Notes: generated from the letters alone by a model not told the origin. 7,435 bases of DNA from an uncultured Treponema sp. (GCA_946611835.1 CAMOEE010000126.1:1-7435); one strand, 5' to 3'. Counted from the stretch's first letter, positions 1 through 6,792 are shown. Numbers and translations are program-made.

Positions 1-1591
1 TGGACAAATCGAACAGCACACCGTCATCCTTGGTAATAATCTGTACACCCGTTTCTCGAATAATTACAGTACATTCTGCATAAACCTCTTTATCTGCACC
101 ATTTTTTTCATAAATCAACATATAAAGGTCTTCTATAAGCAACTTCGCTTTCGAAATGATTTTCTTTTCAATATTATTTTCTGCAAGGAATTTTTCTACT
201 TGATGTTGTGTTCCAACAATCGATTCCGGATTTAGCTTAAACTCGTAAAATTCATGTTTGACCCCATTTATCTTTTCCGAAAGCAATAAAGGGTAATTAT
301 CTTTGCCATACCGAAGGCGGATGTACAAGACCATAATCACGTAGGTCAAAGCAGGCCCAATAGCAACTCCGACAAACATTCCATATACACCAAAGAAATA
401 CCCCAAAACTACACAGACCGGAGTCACCACAAGTACATCACGGAGAGCACTCATCATAAAGCCAAGCTTAATCTTGTCAATGAGCAAATAGTAAGAACTC
501 AACATATACAGCACGCTCAAGAACACAAGTCCCAAGACTTCGATTCGAACACCAAAAACCGCATAAGAATAAGCGGCCGGATCGGAAATATCGTAAAGTT
601 CCACAATAAACGGCGCGACAACAATCATCAACACCGTCAAAGCCAGACCTTCGACAACAGCAGTTTTCAAAGACAGGCTATAACATTTCTTGACAGCATC
701 ATAAGACTCTTCGCCCAAATAGATATTCATCAACGGAGTAAACGCCTCCCCCACACCATCAAACATGACTTGGATCTCTCTAACAAAAAGAATGACGGCT
801 CCAAGTACAAGCATTTCGGGACCATACGCAAAGGTTATAAAACGGTTCATCACCGCAATATAACAGGCCAAGAAAAGATAGGCCCCCGCATCAATCGCAC
901 TATACTTACAAACTTCGACAACCCACTTGAACGAGAAGAAAAAGCCCAGTTTTAAAGAATTGCCTTTACGAAGGAGGTGCGCAAACGAAATGAGAACCGC
1001 AAGAAGCGTTCCAATAAACGAGCCAAACCCAATTCCCTCAATACCAATAAATTTCGCAAGAACAATAGAGCAGACTATATTTCCAATGATCTGCACGATA
1101 CCCGAAACCATTGACAATATTTCATCGCCGTCAGCAAGGACCATTTCATACATCAACGTATAAAGCGGTAATAGCAAGAAAGTGTACTTGTACCAAAAGA
1201 AATATTCCTTTGCGGCATTAAAAACGACTGTAGATGGTTCATAGAAACGAAGATACGCATCCCCAAACAGCATAAAGACGGTGTACAGGATTAACCCCAT
1301 CACAATCGTCGTCAACAGCCCAAAAGAAAAACAACGATCCGCTTTTTCCTTGTCAAACTCCCCCATGGCACGATTATAGAGGATTGGAACACCCAGAGCA
1401 ATCATACATGCTCCACAACCCGCCAAGGAATAAGCCGGGACGACAAGGCAAATGGCGGCAACGGCGTCTTCGCCAAGCATCACACCCGCAATTACCGAAT
1501 CCGAAAGGGTCAGCACCGTAATAACGAGCTGACCAATTGTACACGAAAGCAAGAGTGAAAAGAACTTTCTTGAAAGAAATGTCTTGAACAT
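1..1591 (-). CDS. MATE-family exporter with C-terminal RsbW-like ATP-binding tail (partial, C-terminus outside window)
   Basis: A multidrug/metabolite exporter of the MOP/MATE superfamily in the inner membrane. My translation from ATG 1591 stays open for 530 codons to the window edge. Residues 1-430 hold about 12 hydrophobic segments. The N-terminal motif LSDSVIAGVMLGEDAVAAI (29-47) is typical of MATE proteins, which swap substrate for Na+ or H+. Residues 430-530 are hydrophilic and end in KDDGVLFDLS (521-530). This matches the D-x-G-x-x-F-D motif of the HATPase fold of anti-sigma kinases (RsbW/SpoIIAB), preceded by a helix IEDLYMLIYEKN (486-497) at the N-box position. The usual Mg-binding Asn of E-x3-N appears to be Met491, so kinase activity is doubtful. 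The start lies 8 bases after the STAS1 stop, with a tight GTAGGT ribosome site overlapping that stop codon, so the two are probably co-translated. MATE assignment is firm; the tail assignment is moderate because the domain is cut off. Confidence 0.9.
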   Translation of the reverse strand, partial: MFKTFLSRKFFSLLLSCTIGQLVITVLTLSDSVIAGVMLGEDAVAAICLVVPAYSLAGCGACMIALGVPILYNRAMGEFDKEKADRCFSFGLLTTIVMGLILYTVFMLFGDAYLRFYEPSTVVFNAAKEYFFWYKYTFLLLPLYTLMYEMVLADGDEILSMVSGIVQIIGNIVCSIVLAKFIGIEGIGFGSFIGTLLAVLISFAHLLRKGNSLKLGFFFSFKWVVEVCKYSAIDAGAYLFLACYIAVMNRFITFAYGPEMLVLGAVILFVREIQVMFDGVGEAFTPLMNIYLGEESYDAVKKCYSLSLKTAVVEGLALTVLMIVVAPFIVELYDISDPAAYSYAVFGVRIEVLGLVFLSVLYMLSSYYLLIDKIKLGFMMSALRDVLVVTPVCVVLGYFFGVYGMFVGVAIGPALTYVIMVLYIRLRYGKDNYPLLLSEKINGVKHEFYEFKLNPESIVGTQHQVEKFLAENNIEKKIISKAKLLIEDLYMLIYEKNGADKEVYAECTVIIRETGVQIITKDDGVLFDLS

Positions 1592-1599
1592 TTTACCTA

Positions 1600-1899
1600 C
1601 TACAATATACCGAACGCTACATCCAGCCCCGTTGCCTCGAGAACTTCCTTAAAGTTGGGACCCACATTTTCAAGTCGCATGTCGCCCTGGTTCTTTTTCA
1701 GCGTCTTGAAAGAAGACAGCAACACGCGGATTCCCGCTGATGAAACAAAGTCACATTCCTTGAAATCAAAAACAAGGGATTTTATCTTTTCAATATGCGG
1801 GGCGAGGAATGTTGAAAGTTCCGGAGCTGTCAACGCATTTATTTCACCTGAAAGTTCTACTTTCAATTCATCGCCATTCAAATTAGATCTAATTTCCAT
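1600..1899 (-). CDS. STAS-domain protein, SpoIIAA/RsbV-like anti-sigma-factor antagonist (STAS1)
   Basis: A single STAS domain of 99 residues, the usual size for SpoIIAA/RsbV proteins. These bind an HATPase-type kinase and are switched off by its phosphorylation of a serine. The motif FKECDFVSSAGIRVLL (46-61) aligns with the phosphorylation loop of SpoIIAA, placing the likely phosphoserine at Ser54 (second S of VSSAG). LSGEINALTAP (16-26) is the typical early strand-turn. I start at ATG 1899 rather than the in-frame ATG 1914 because AAGGAG lies 5 bases before 1899, nothing suitable precedes 1914, and the paralog at 6400-6699 begins at the same residue. It overlaps the end of the NRPS gene by 11 bases and leads straight into the MATE gene. 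It is 69/99 identical to STAS2. Its likely partner is the ATPase-like tail of the MATE protein (inference), though an unlinked kinase is possible. Confidence 0.92.
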   Translation of the reverse strand: MEIRSNLNGDELKVELSGEINALTAPELSTFLAPHIEKIKSLVFDFKECDFVSSAGIRVLLSSFKTLKKNQGDMRLENVGPNFKEVLEATGLDVAFGIL

Positions 1900-4873
1900 A
1901 TAGACTCCTTGCATTCTTAAAAGTTATCTTTTTTGCCATTGTTTTTTTTACTTCCCCAATCGTAAGCCCGGCATTTTCTTCTATTTGTAAAATCATTTGG
2001 CAGCAAAAGACAAATACTTTCGAAAAAGTCGCGATACTTTCGCTCTTGTATTTTCCGCCGTCGTAGTCAAAAGAAACTTCGGATTCTCCCTTGTGTTCCA
2101 TAATCTCTATGTCCATAATACTTTCTGCCACTCTATAAGGGCTTTCAAGCCATTCGGCATAATCGAATATGGTGCTACTTTTTAGATCATACATATCGCC
2201 TTGGAAAATAAAGCAGATTTTATTCTCATCTGGCTGAACCCTCTTTTGGGACATGTCATTTGCACTGGAAAGGGATTGTAAAATTTTATTTTTGCAAGTT
2301 ATAAGAGCGTCAAGAACGGGGGAACATTGAGGAAGTTCCAGCGCAATAAAAATTTCCTTCAAGAAATAACCAATGGTATTTGCATATTTTGCAGAATCTC
2401 TACCATTCCAAATCCAGTCAAAAGCAACTTGTTCACAGTCATTGTAAAGGGCCAGGGAAAGAGCCGTGGCAAAAAGATAAAACTCGTTCCGGCTGATCGA
2501 GCGTGCAAAACAGAAACCACGTATTTTTTCTGTGCAGGGAATTGTAATTATTTGACAAGCGGCCTTATCTTCTTTTTCAAAATCATGCTTTGGCGCACAA
2601 TAACAGATTTTGTCGTCTTGTAAAGTGAGTGTGGAATTCCGGTTTGCAGTCAATGAAAGCGAGAATATATTTTTTTCGGCTGCGAAGGTTTCTTTTATAA
2701 ACTCATTGTAGCAGTCTTTTGTAAGAACTTCGCCTCGATAAGCCTTTTCTATATCGGAAGCGAAAATATGCAGGGAAAGTCCGTCTGCAATAGCGTGATG
2801 AACTTCTAAAAGAAGAACAAGCCGTTTTTCTGTTCTGATGATGCGGCATCTGAAAAGTGGGCTTCCATCGAGATGGAAGATTTCTCCAAAGTTTTTGACG
2901 ATAGCGTCAAGTTCTTTTTCTGACATAGCCTCTACGCTTATTGCATCGTCAATATTCTGTTTTTGATACTGCACAAAGCCCTGCTCCCTGTCTTTTTCAA
3001 TCACGGTGCGTAAGGCCGGGTGTGCCTCAATCACTTTCTTCAAGGCCATACGGATTTTTTCTTCAATAACATGTTCCTGCATTACAATAAATAGCGAAAT
3101 ATTATGTACAACAACATTCGAATAAAGTAAATCCTGATCTATTTGTTCTTTTTGGGAACGTATGAGGGGAAGTTTTTCTTCCGGAGTTTTTTTTGACTGT
3201 GGGTGCGGGCCTGAAAGTTTTGCCTTATCCACAGCCTCCGCAATAGCACGGACAGTACGCTTTTCATAAATAAGCGGAACGGTAAGTTTTAAGCCCTCAC
3301 AGGCAAGCATAAGCTCCATGGCACTTACGCTGTCACCTCCCATTAAAAAAAAGTCGTCATCAATACCGATTTTTTCAATATGATTACTTTCTGCTAGGAT
3401 TTTATTGAAGGCAGCACAAAGCGTTACTTCGGTTTTTGTTCGGGGAGAGATGTATGGGCTTTGAGATGCAAAGTCAGGACGAGGCAGATTTTTCCTGTCA
3501 ACTTTTCCGTTTGTATTAAGCGGAATCTTTTCCATCTGCACAAAAAAGGTTGGAATCATGTAGGCAGGAAGCAGGGGCTTTAGCGAGGCGCGGATGGATT
3601 CCTCAGGAAGAGCCTGTTCTTTCTGATAATAGGCACAAAGATAGTGTTTTCCCTTGTTTTCAAAGGTTTTTACGGCAACCATTTTTGTCTCCAAAACTTT
3701 TTTCAGCGCGGTTTCTACTTCGGCTGGTTCCACCCGGTTTCCGTTAATCTTTACCATGTCGTCTGCCCGACCCAGCACATACAGAAGTCCGTCATCTCCG
3801 CGGCGGGCAATGTCTCTTGTGCAGAAAAACTTTTTTCCGCCAATCGAGACAAAAGCCTTCTCAGTCTCTTCCTGCTGGTTAAGGTAGCCTCTGAAATAAG
3901 GCAGATAGAGGCAGATTTCACCTTCTTTTTCCGAAACTTTACCGTCATCGAGCAGAATCATGTCCGTATAGGAACAGCTTTTGCCGATGGGAGTGTTTGA
4001 GTAAGGCTTGTCAATCACAAAGTTGCAGGCGGTAGACATGAGTTCCGTATTGCAGTAGAGGTTCAATACTGCGAACTTCGTGCTGTACACATCGCTTACC
4101 CGCTCGGAAGAAAGCATAATCACCTTGGGTGAAAGGCTTTTGTTTTCAGAAAGAGGCTTTATCATCGAGGCCGTCAGAAACATTGCGTCAATCCTGTGGT
4201 CTTTTAAAAACTGCATGTAAAGCAGAGGATTCTTGACGACAACATCGGAGACTATATAAATAGTACCGGCATTATAGAGCAGGCTCACATTGATAATGGT
4301 AAAGGCTGAAAAAGTTACCGGAGCCACATTTGCAAAGCGGATGGCATCGTCCTTCATGGTATAGGGTTCTACAACTTCCTCGGCAGTGCCTTTTGCCATA
4401 AAGCGGTAGGCGCCATATTCTTCTACTACTCCCTTCGGTTTTCCGGTGCTTCCGGATGTATAGATGACGAAGGCAAGGTCATGTTCATCTGAATTCGCCC
4501 ATTCCTCAGGATTCAGAGGCTCATATTCCATAGCTTGATCCCAGGCGGCCGCATCAAAAACAAGTTTTGCCCCTGAATCCTTCAGCACATGACTAAATCT
4601 TTCCTGCCCCATGCTTTCAGAAAGCGGCACAAAGGCGATTCCAGCCTTTATTACACCTAGCTGCACCGCTGTATATTCCATGGATTTTTCAAGATTTATG
4701 ATAATCAGGTCTTCTTTCTGAAAGCCTTTGTTTTTCAGAAATGCAGCTACACGGCCAGAAAGTTCGTCCAGTTTTTTATAAGAAGTGCTGCGTTCGCCGT
4801 CTTTATCTACAACAGCTGCCCGTTCAGGATATGTGGCAACTGCATCTAAAAAATTTTTTAAAAAATCAATCAT
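1889..4873 (-). CDS. NRPS-like enzyme, adenylation-carrier-condensation (A-T-C)
   Basis: A 994-residue cytoplasmic nonribosomal peptide synthetase module with unusual order. Adenylation domain (about 1-465): A3 loop YTSGSTGKPKGV (138-149), A5 NLYCNTE (271-277), A7 TRD (352-354), A8 GRADDMVKINGNRVEPAEVE (368-387) and the A10 lysine in NTNGKVDRK (Lys457). Carrier domain (about 475-550): FLMGGDS, with phosphopantetheine Ser515. Condensation domain (about 565-975): VHHAIADG (691-698, catalytic His693) and a C5-like IGYFLKE (834-840). No thioesterase or reductase follows, so the C domain probably releases product by joining the carrier-bound acyl group to a free amine, as in VibH-type chemistry (inference). 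In the A4 region PVTFSAF (185-191) the Asp that normally binds the alpha-amino group seems to be Ser189, hinting at a substrate other than an ordinary alpha-amino acid. ATG 4873 is chosen; an upstream TTG at 4918 would overlap the aminotransferase. Gap to the aminotransferase: 16 bases. Specificity unknown. Confidence 0.93.
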   Translation of the reverse strand: MIDFLKNFLDAVATYPERAAVVDKDGERSTSYKKLDELSGRVAAFLKNKGFQKEDLIIINLEKSMEYTAVQLGVIKAGIAFVPLSESMGQERFSHVLKDSGAKLVFDAAAWDQAMEYEPLNPEEWANSDEHDLAFVIYTSGSTGKPKGVVEEYGAYRFMAKGTAEEVVEPYTMKDDAIRFANVAPVTFSAFTIINVSLLYNAGTIYIVSDVVVKNPLLYMQFLKDHRIDAMFLTASMIKPLSENKSLSPKVIMLSSERVSDVYSTKFAVLNLYCNTELMSTACNFVIDKPYSNTPIGKSCSYTDMILLDDGKVSEKEGEICLYLPYFRGYLNQQEETEKAFVSIGGKKFFCTRDIARRGDDGLLYVLGRADDMVKINGNRVEPAEVETALKKVLETKMVAVKTFENKGKHYLCAYYQKEQALPEESIRASLKPLLPAYMIPTFFVQMEKIPLNTNGKVDRKNLPRPDFASQSPYISPRTKTEVTLCAAFNKILAESNHIEKIGIDDDFFLMGGDSVSAMELMLACEGLKLTVPLIYEKRTVRAIAEAVDKAKLSGPHPQSKKTPEEKLPLIRSQKEQIDQDLLYSNVVVHNISLFIVMQEHVIEEKIRMALKKVIEAHPALRTVIEKDREQGFVQYQKQNIDDAISVEAMSEKELDAIVKNFGEIFHLDGSPLFRCRIIRTEKRLVLLLEVHHAIADGLSLHIFASDIEKAYRGEVLTKDCYNEFIKETFAAEKNIFSLSLTANRNSTLTLQDDKICYCAPKHDFEKEDKAACQIITIPCTEKIRGFCFARSISRNEFYLFATALSLALYNDCEQVAFDWIWNGRDSAKYANTIGYFLKEIFIALELPQCSPVLDALITCKNKILQSLSSANDMSQKRVQPDENKICFIFQGDMYDLKSSTIFDYAEWLESPYRVAESIMDIEIMEHKGESEVSFDYDGGKYKSESIATFSKVFVFCCQMILQIEENAGLTIGEVKKTMAKKITFKNARSLYGN
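1905..1910 (-). promoter_or_regulatory. Ribosome binding site that sets the STAS1 start
   Basis: AAGGAG on the minus strand, 5 bases before ATG 1899. It lies inside the last codons of the NRPS gene, so STAS1 translation is probably coupled to arrival of ribosomes from the NRPS. It decides in favour of the 1899 start over the upstream ATG 1914. Confidence 0.8.
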
Positions 4874-4884
4874 ACTTGTAAACG

Positions 4885-4890
4885 CCTCTT
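4885..4890 (-). promoter_or_regulatory. Weakly spaced ribosome binding site for the NRPS gene
   Basis: AAGAGG lies 11 bases before ATG 4873 and touches the aminotransferase stop codon (4890-4892). The long spacing suggests modest or coupled translation of the NRPS. It supports ATG 4873 as the start. Confidence 0.5.
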
Positions 4891-6017
4891 TAATTTTTTT
4901 TATTTTTAATAAAGTCAAGGACTGCCTTAAGTCCTTTTTCGATGTCGTCTGTATTCAAAAGCATGTTTACCCGAAAGCAAAAGCCTTTTTCAGGCCTGAA
5001 GCCCTGCATGATGCCGGGATAGACAAAATAGCCTGTGTCCTTCATCAGCTGCTTCATTGCCTCCAGAAAATTTTTCTCGTCTACAGGCTGGTCTATAAAA
5101 AGCATGGCATAGTGGCCGGAGGTTTCCGGCGGGATTCGGGCAAAATCATAGTCTTTTACAAGGGCTTTTACCTTTAGAAGATTTTTCTTCCAGAAGCTGC
5201 TGTAAACATTCAGGCATTCGTCGAAATTTTCTGAAACAAAATGCTCTGCCCCTTCCTGACAGGAATAGTTTAGGGAACCGCCATATATGTCTTCAAGGCT
5301 GTCAATGTCAGCATAGTATTTTTTATGCACCACAATATAGGAAAATTTTATGCCCTGAAGGCCCAGCGTTTTATGAGGACTGTAGATGTAAATAAGATTT
5401 TCCTGGGCGCCAAAAACTCTTGAAAACTCAAAGCCGTTTACACAGAGGGATTCATCCAGGATAACCATTTTTCCGGCATCCAGAAGTTTTTGAATCCCTT
5501 TTGTTACCTTCTCCGTAAAATAAATAGAGCAGGAATTGACCGGGGATGTAAACCAGAAGGCCGTACAGTCTGACTGAAGGAGCTCTTCTGCATCAAAAGT
5601 GGTGTTTATATTTTCCATGTAGCCGCCAAAAAGGCGGTAAGGAATGGCAAGGTCATCAAAGCAACTTTGGGTCGAAAAATAAACCGGCTCAATAATTCCC
5701 ACCTTTTGATTATGCTTTTTTAAGAATATAGCGAGCGTTACGATAGAAAGGGTGCTTTGAGATACAGGCGCAAAAAAAGAATTTTCGTAAGCTTCATCAG
5801 AAAATCCCAGTTTATGGGCAAGGTCTCTTTTTATGCAGTCAGGAAAGAAATACTGATAATCAAACAAGTCAGACTTTTTACCAAGCTTTACAACTGATGC
5901 AAGCTTTTCCTTATAGTCAGAACCAGAATTCCAGTCGGAAAGATTTACCGGCGGATTTTCTTTTGGTAATGCTTCTAAAGCAGCTTCCAATTCCATTTCA
6001 ATTTCATAATCAGTCAT
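4890..6017 (-). CDS. Fold-type I PLP-dependent aminotransferase (class I/II)
   Basis: An intact 375-residue cytoplasmic PLP enzyme, normal length for class I/II aminotransferases. Expected residues are visible: SPVNS (158-162) at the position of the NPxNP substrate/PLP Asn (Asn161), Asp188 in VILDES for the pyridine nitrogen, Lys216 in YSPHKTLGLQG for the Schiff base with Ser213 nearby for phosphate, and Arg349 in FCFRVN for the substrate carboxylate. Some members of this fold are decarboxylases or C-acyl synthases, so the reaction is not fixed, but the conserved Arg favours a carboxylate-bearing amino acid substrate. The ATG at 6017 overlaps the decarboxylase remnant by 8 bases and has GAGG 6 bases upstream. 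The NRPS follows after 16 bases. It probably makes or modifies a building block for the NRPS-like enzyme (inference). No frameshift or missing catalytic residue was seen. Confidence 0.9.
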   Translation of the reverse strand: MTDYEIEMELEAALEALPKENPPVNLSDWNSGSDYKEKLASVVKLGKKSDLFDYQYFFPDCIKRDLAHKLGFSDEAYENSFFAPVSQSTLSIVTLAIFLKKHNQKVGIIEPVYFSTQSCFDDLAIPYRLFGGYMENINTTFDAEELLQSDCTAFWFTSPVNSCSIYFTEKVTKGIQKLLDAGKMVILDESLCVNGFEFSRVFGAQENLIYIYSPHKTLGLQGIKFSYIVVHKKYYADIDSLEDIYGGSLNYSCQEGAEHFVSENFDECLNVYSSFWKKNLLKVKALVKDYDFARIPPETSGHYAMLFIDQPVDEKNFLEAMKQLMKDTGYFVYPGIMQGFRPEKGFCFRVNMLLNTDDIEKGLKAVLDFIKNKKN

Positions 6018-6379
6018 AGAGAGCCTCGTAGTTCATGTAATCGAAGGATTTTATCTGCTGGAATCCGTTTTTTTCGCTGTAAAAACAGATATCAGGATAA
6101 TTGATGCCGTTGAAATAATTCATCTGTGCAAAGGAATAAGAACCCATGTCACCAAAGACGATTTTGTCACCCGGCTTTAAGGGGGCAGAAATCAACATAG
6201 GGTTTGATAAAGGGGAACGATTTTGCAAAGGGAAAACCTTTCATGGCTAGCAAAAGAGAAAGGCCTGTTTGGTCTGCTTTTGCCCGTATGTTCCGGAAAT
6301 TTTCGGCAAGTACATCAGTGTTAACGATGTAGCAAGGGGTTGAAAGCTCCTCAATAAAACTGTTCTGATAAAAACACAT
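6010..6379 (-). pseudogene. Carboxynorspermidine decarboxylase (NspC-like) remnant with large internal deletion
   Basis: Two pieces of one PLP-dependent decarboxylase of the fold-type III (alanine racemase-like) group. From ATG 6379, one frame gives STPCYIVNTDVLAENF and LLLAMKGFPFAKSFPFIKPY. This matches the N-terminus of NspC, including the PLP lysine in the AMKGF motif. The next frame, to the stop at 6010, gives LKPGDKIVFGDMGSYSFAQ and YFNGINYPDI, matching the NspC C-terminus (F-x-DMxxYS followed by FNG). Intact family members are about 370-400 residues; only about 120 remain. The pieces meet near 6181-6200 in different frames, and the N-terminal frame stops soon after in CPLKAG. The gene therefore cannot make an active enzyme. 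NspC decarboxylates carboxynorspermidine or carboxyspermidine in polyamine synthesis; related substrates are possible here. It begins 20 bases after STAS2, with no clear ribosome site. Confidence 0.82.
6024..6027 (-). promoter_or_regulatory. Ribosome binding site for the aminotransferase inside the decarboxylase remnant
   Basis: GAGG 6 bases before ATG 6017, within the last codons of the broken decarboxylase. With the 8-base gene overlap it indicates that the two genes were once translationally coupled. The C-terminal reading frame of the remnant still runs through this point. Confidence 0.55.
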
Positions 6380-6399
6380 ACACTTTTACAATTCGTCAT

Positions 6400-6699
6400 T
6401 TAAACAAGTCCAAAAGCGACATCAAGGTTCGTCGCTTCAAGAACTTCCCTGAAATTTTCGCCGACATTGACAAGCTGCATATTCCCCTGTTTCTTTTTCA
6501 AAGTCTTAAACGTAGACAGCAACACGCGGATTCCTGCAGAAGACACGTAATCGCATTCCTTAAAATCTAGGTTAAGCAATGTGATTTTTTCAAGATGAGG
6601 AGCAATCGTTTCCGACAATTTTGGGGCCGTCAGCGTATTCAATTCACCAGAAAGTTTAAGAGTCAACTCAGATCCGTTCAGATCCTCTTTAATATCCAT
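6400..6699 (-). CDS. STAS-domain protein, SpoIIAA/RsbV-like anti-sigma-factor antagonist (STAS2)
   Basis: A 99-residue STAS domain paralogous to the protein at 1600-1899, with 69 of 99 identical residues and no gaps. The phosphorylation loop FKECDYVSSAGIRVLL (46-61) is intact, with Ser54 as the expected phosphoserine. The first third differs most, while the second half (loop onward) is nearly unchanged, so the two may share a kinase partner but differ in other contacts. ATG 6699 is preferred over the longer in-frame start at 6753: AAGGAG lies 6 bases before it, the extra 18 residues are a lysine-rich low-complexity stretch, and the paralog starts at the equivalent Met. It lies 93 bases after the gene at 6793-7242 and 20 bases before the decarboxylase remnant, so it heads the biosynthetic block. 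Regulatory target unknown. Confidence 0.92.
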   Translation of the reverse strand: MDIKEDLNGSELTLKLSGELNTLTAPKLSETIAPHLEKITLLNLDFKECDYVSSAGIRVLLSTFKTLKKKQGNMQLVNVGENFREVLEATNLDVAFGLV

Positions 6700-6705
6700 T
6701 TCAAG

Positions 6706-6711
6706 CTCCTT
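6706..6711 (-). promoter_or_regulatory. Ribosome binding site that sets the STAS2 start
   Basis: AAGGAG, 6 bases before ATG 6699. It has the same sequence and nearly the same spacing as the STAS1 site, so the translation signal was probably duplicated with the gene. Confidence 0.8.
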
Positions 6712-6723
6712 CTTTATTAAAAA

Positions 6724-6753
6724 TTTACATTTTTTTTCAAGCAAACCTTTCAA
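6724..6753 (-). promoter_or_regulatory. Weak candidate promoter for STAS2 and the downstream operon
   Basis: On the minus strand TTGAAA (6748-6753) is followed after 18 bases by TGTAAA (6724-6729), an imperfect sigma-70-type pair in a very AT-rich stretch. Transcription would start near 6717, just before the STAS2 ribosome site. AT-rich DNA gives such matches by chance, so this is only a candidate. Confidence 0.28.
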
Positions 6754-6769
6754 AAGGAATTTTCAATTC
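6746..6769. repeat. Two adjacent small inverted repeats in the gap before STAS2
   Basis: Two short perfect palindromic arms lie side by side: CCTTT-CA-AAAGG (6746-6757) and GAATT-TTC-AATTC (6757-6769). They follow the stop of the gene at 6793 and overlap the candidate -35 element. They could be a weak attenuator or an operator, but no clean U-tract follows on the minus strand, so I do not call a terminator. Confidence 0.35.
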
Positions 6770-6792
6770 AGCATCAAAATCGATGAACAATC

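Noticed and set aside
770..1163. Two plus-strand open frames opposite the MATE gene
   Set aside because: Their sequences are the complement of membrane-segment codons and resemble no protein. The minus-strand frame is continuous through the region.
1655..1903. Plus-strand open frame opposite STAS1
   Set aside because: It is the antisense shadow of a clear STAS gene, with no domain of its own or ribosome site.
3550..4000. Several overlapping open frames, both strands, within the adenylation domain
   Set aside because: They lie wholly inside a well-supported NRPS gene in other frames and show no recognisable motifs.
4874..4918. Longer NRPS start at TTG 4918 adding 15 residues
   Set aside because: It would overlap the end of the aminotransferase gene, uses a rare start and has no ribosome site. 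ATG 4873 fits the normal beginning of an adenylation domain.
4785..5177. Plus-strand open frame of 130 codons spanning the aminotransferase-NRPS junction
   Set aside because: It runs antisense to two well-supported genes and has no recognisable domain.
6010..6379. Two independent small genes rather than one broken gene
   Set aside because: The two frames match the beginning and end of the same decarboxylase family in the correct order and orientation, and neither alone contains a full fold.
6714..6719. TAATAA as a -10 element for STAS2
   Set aside because: Transcription would then begin within the ribosome binding site at 6706-6711, leaving no usable leader.
6700..6753. Longer STAS2 start at 6753 adding 18 residues
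   Set aside because: The added residues are lysine-rich and not part of the STAS fold, and the AAGGAG site and paralog alignment both point to ATG 6699.
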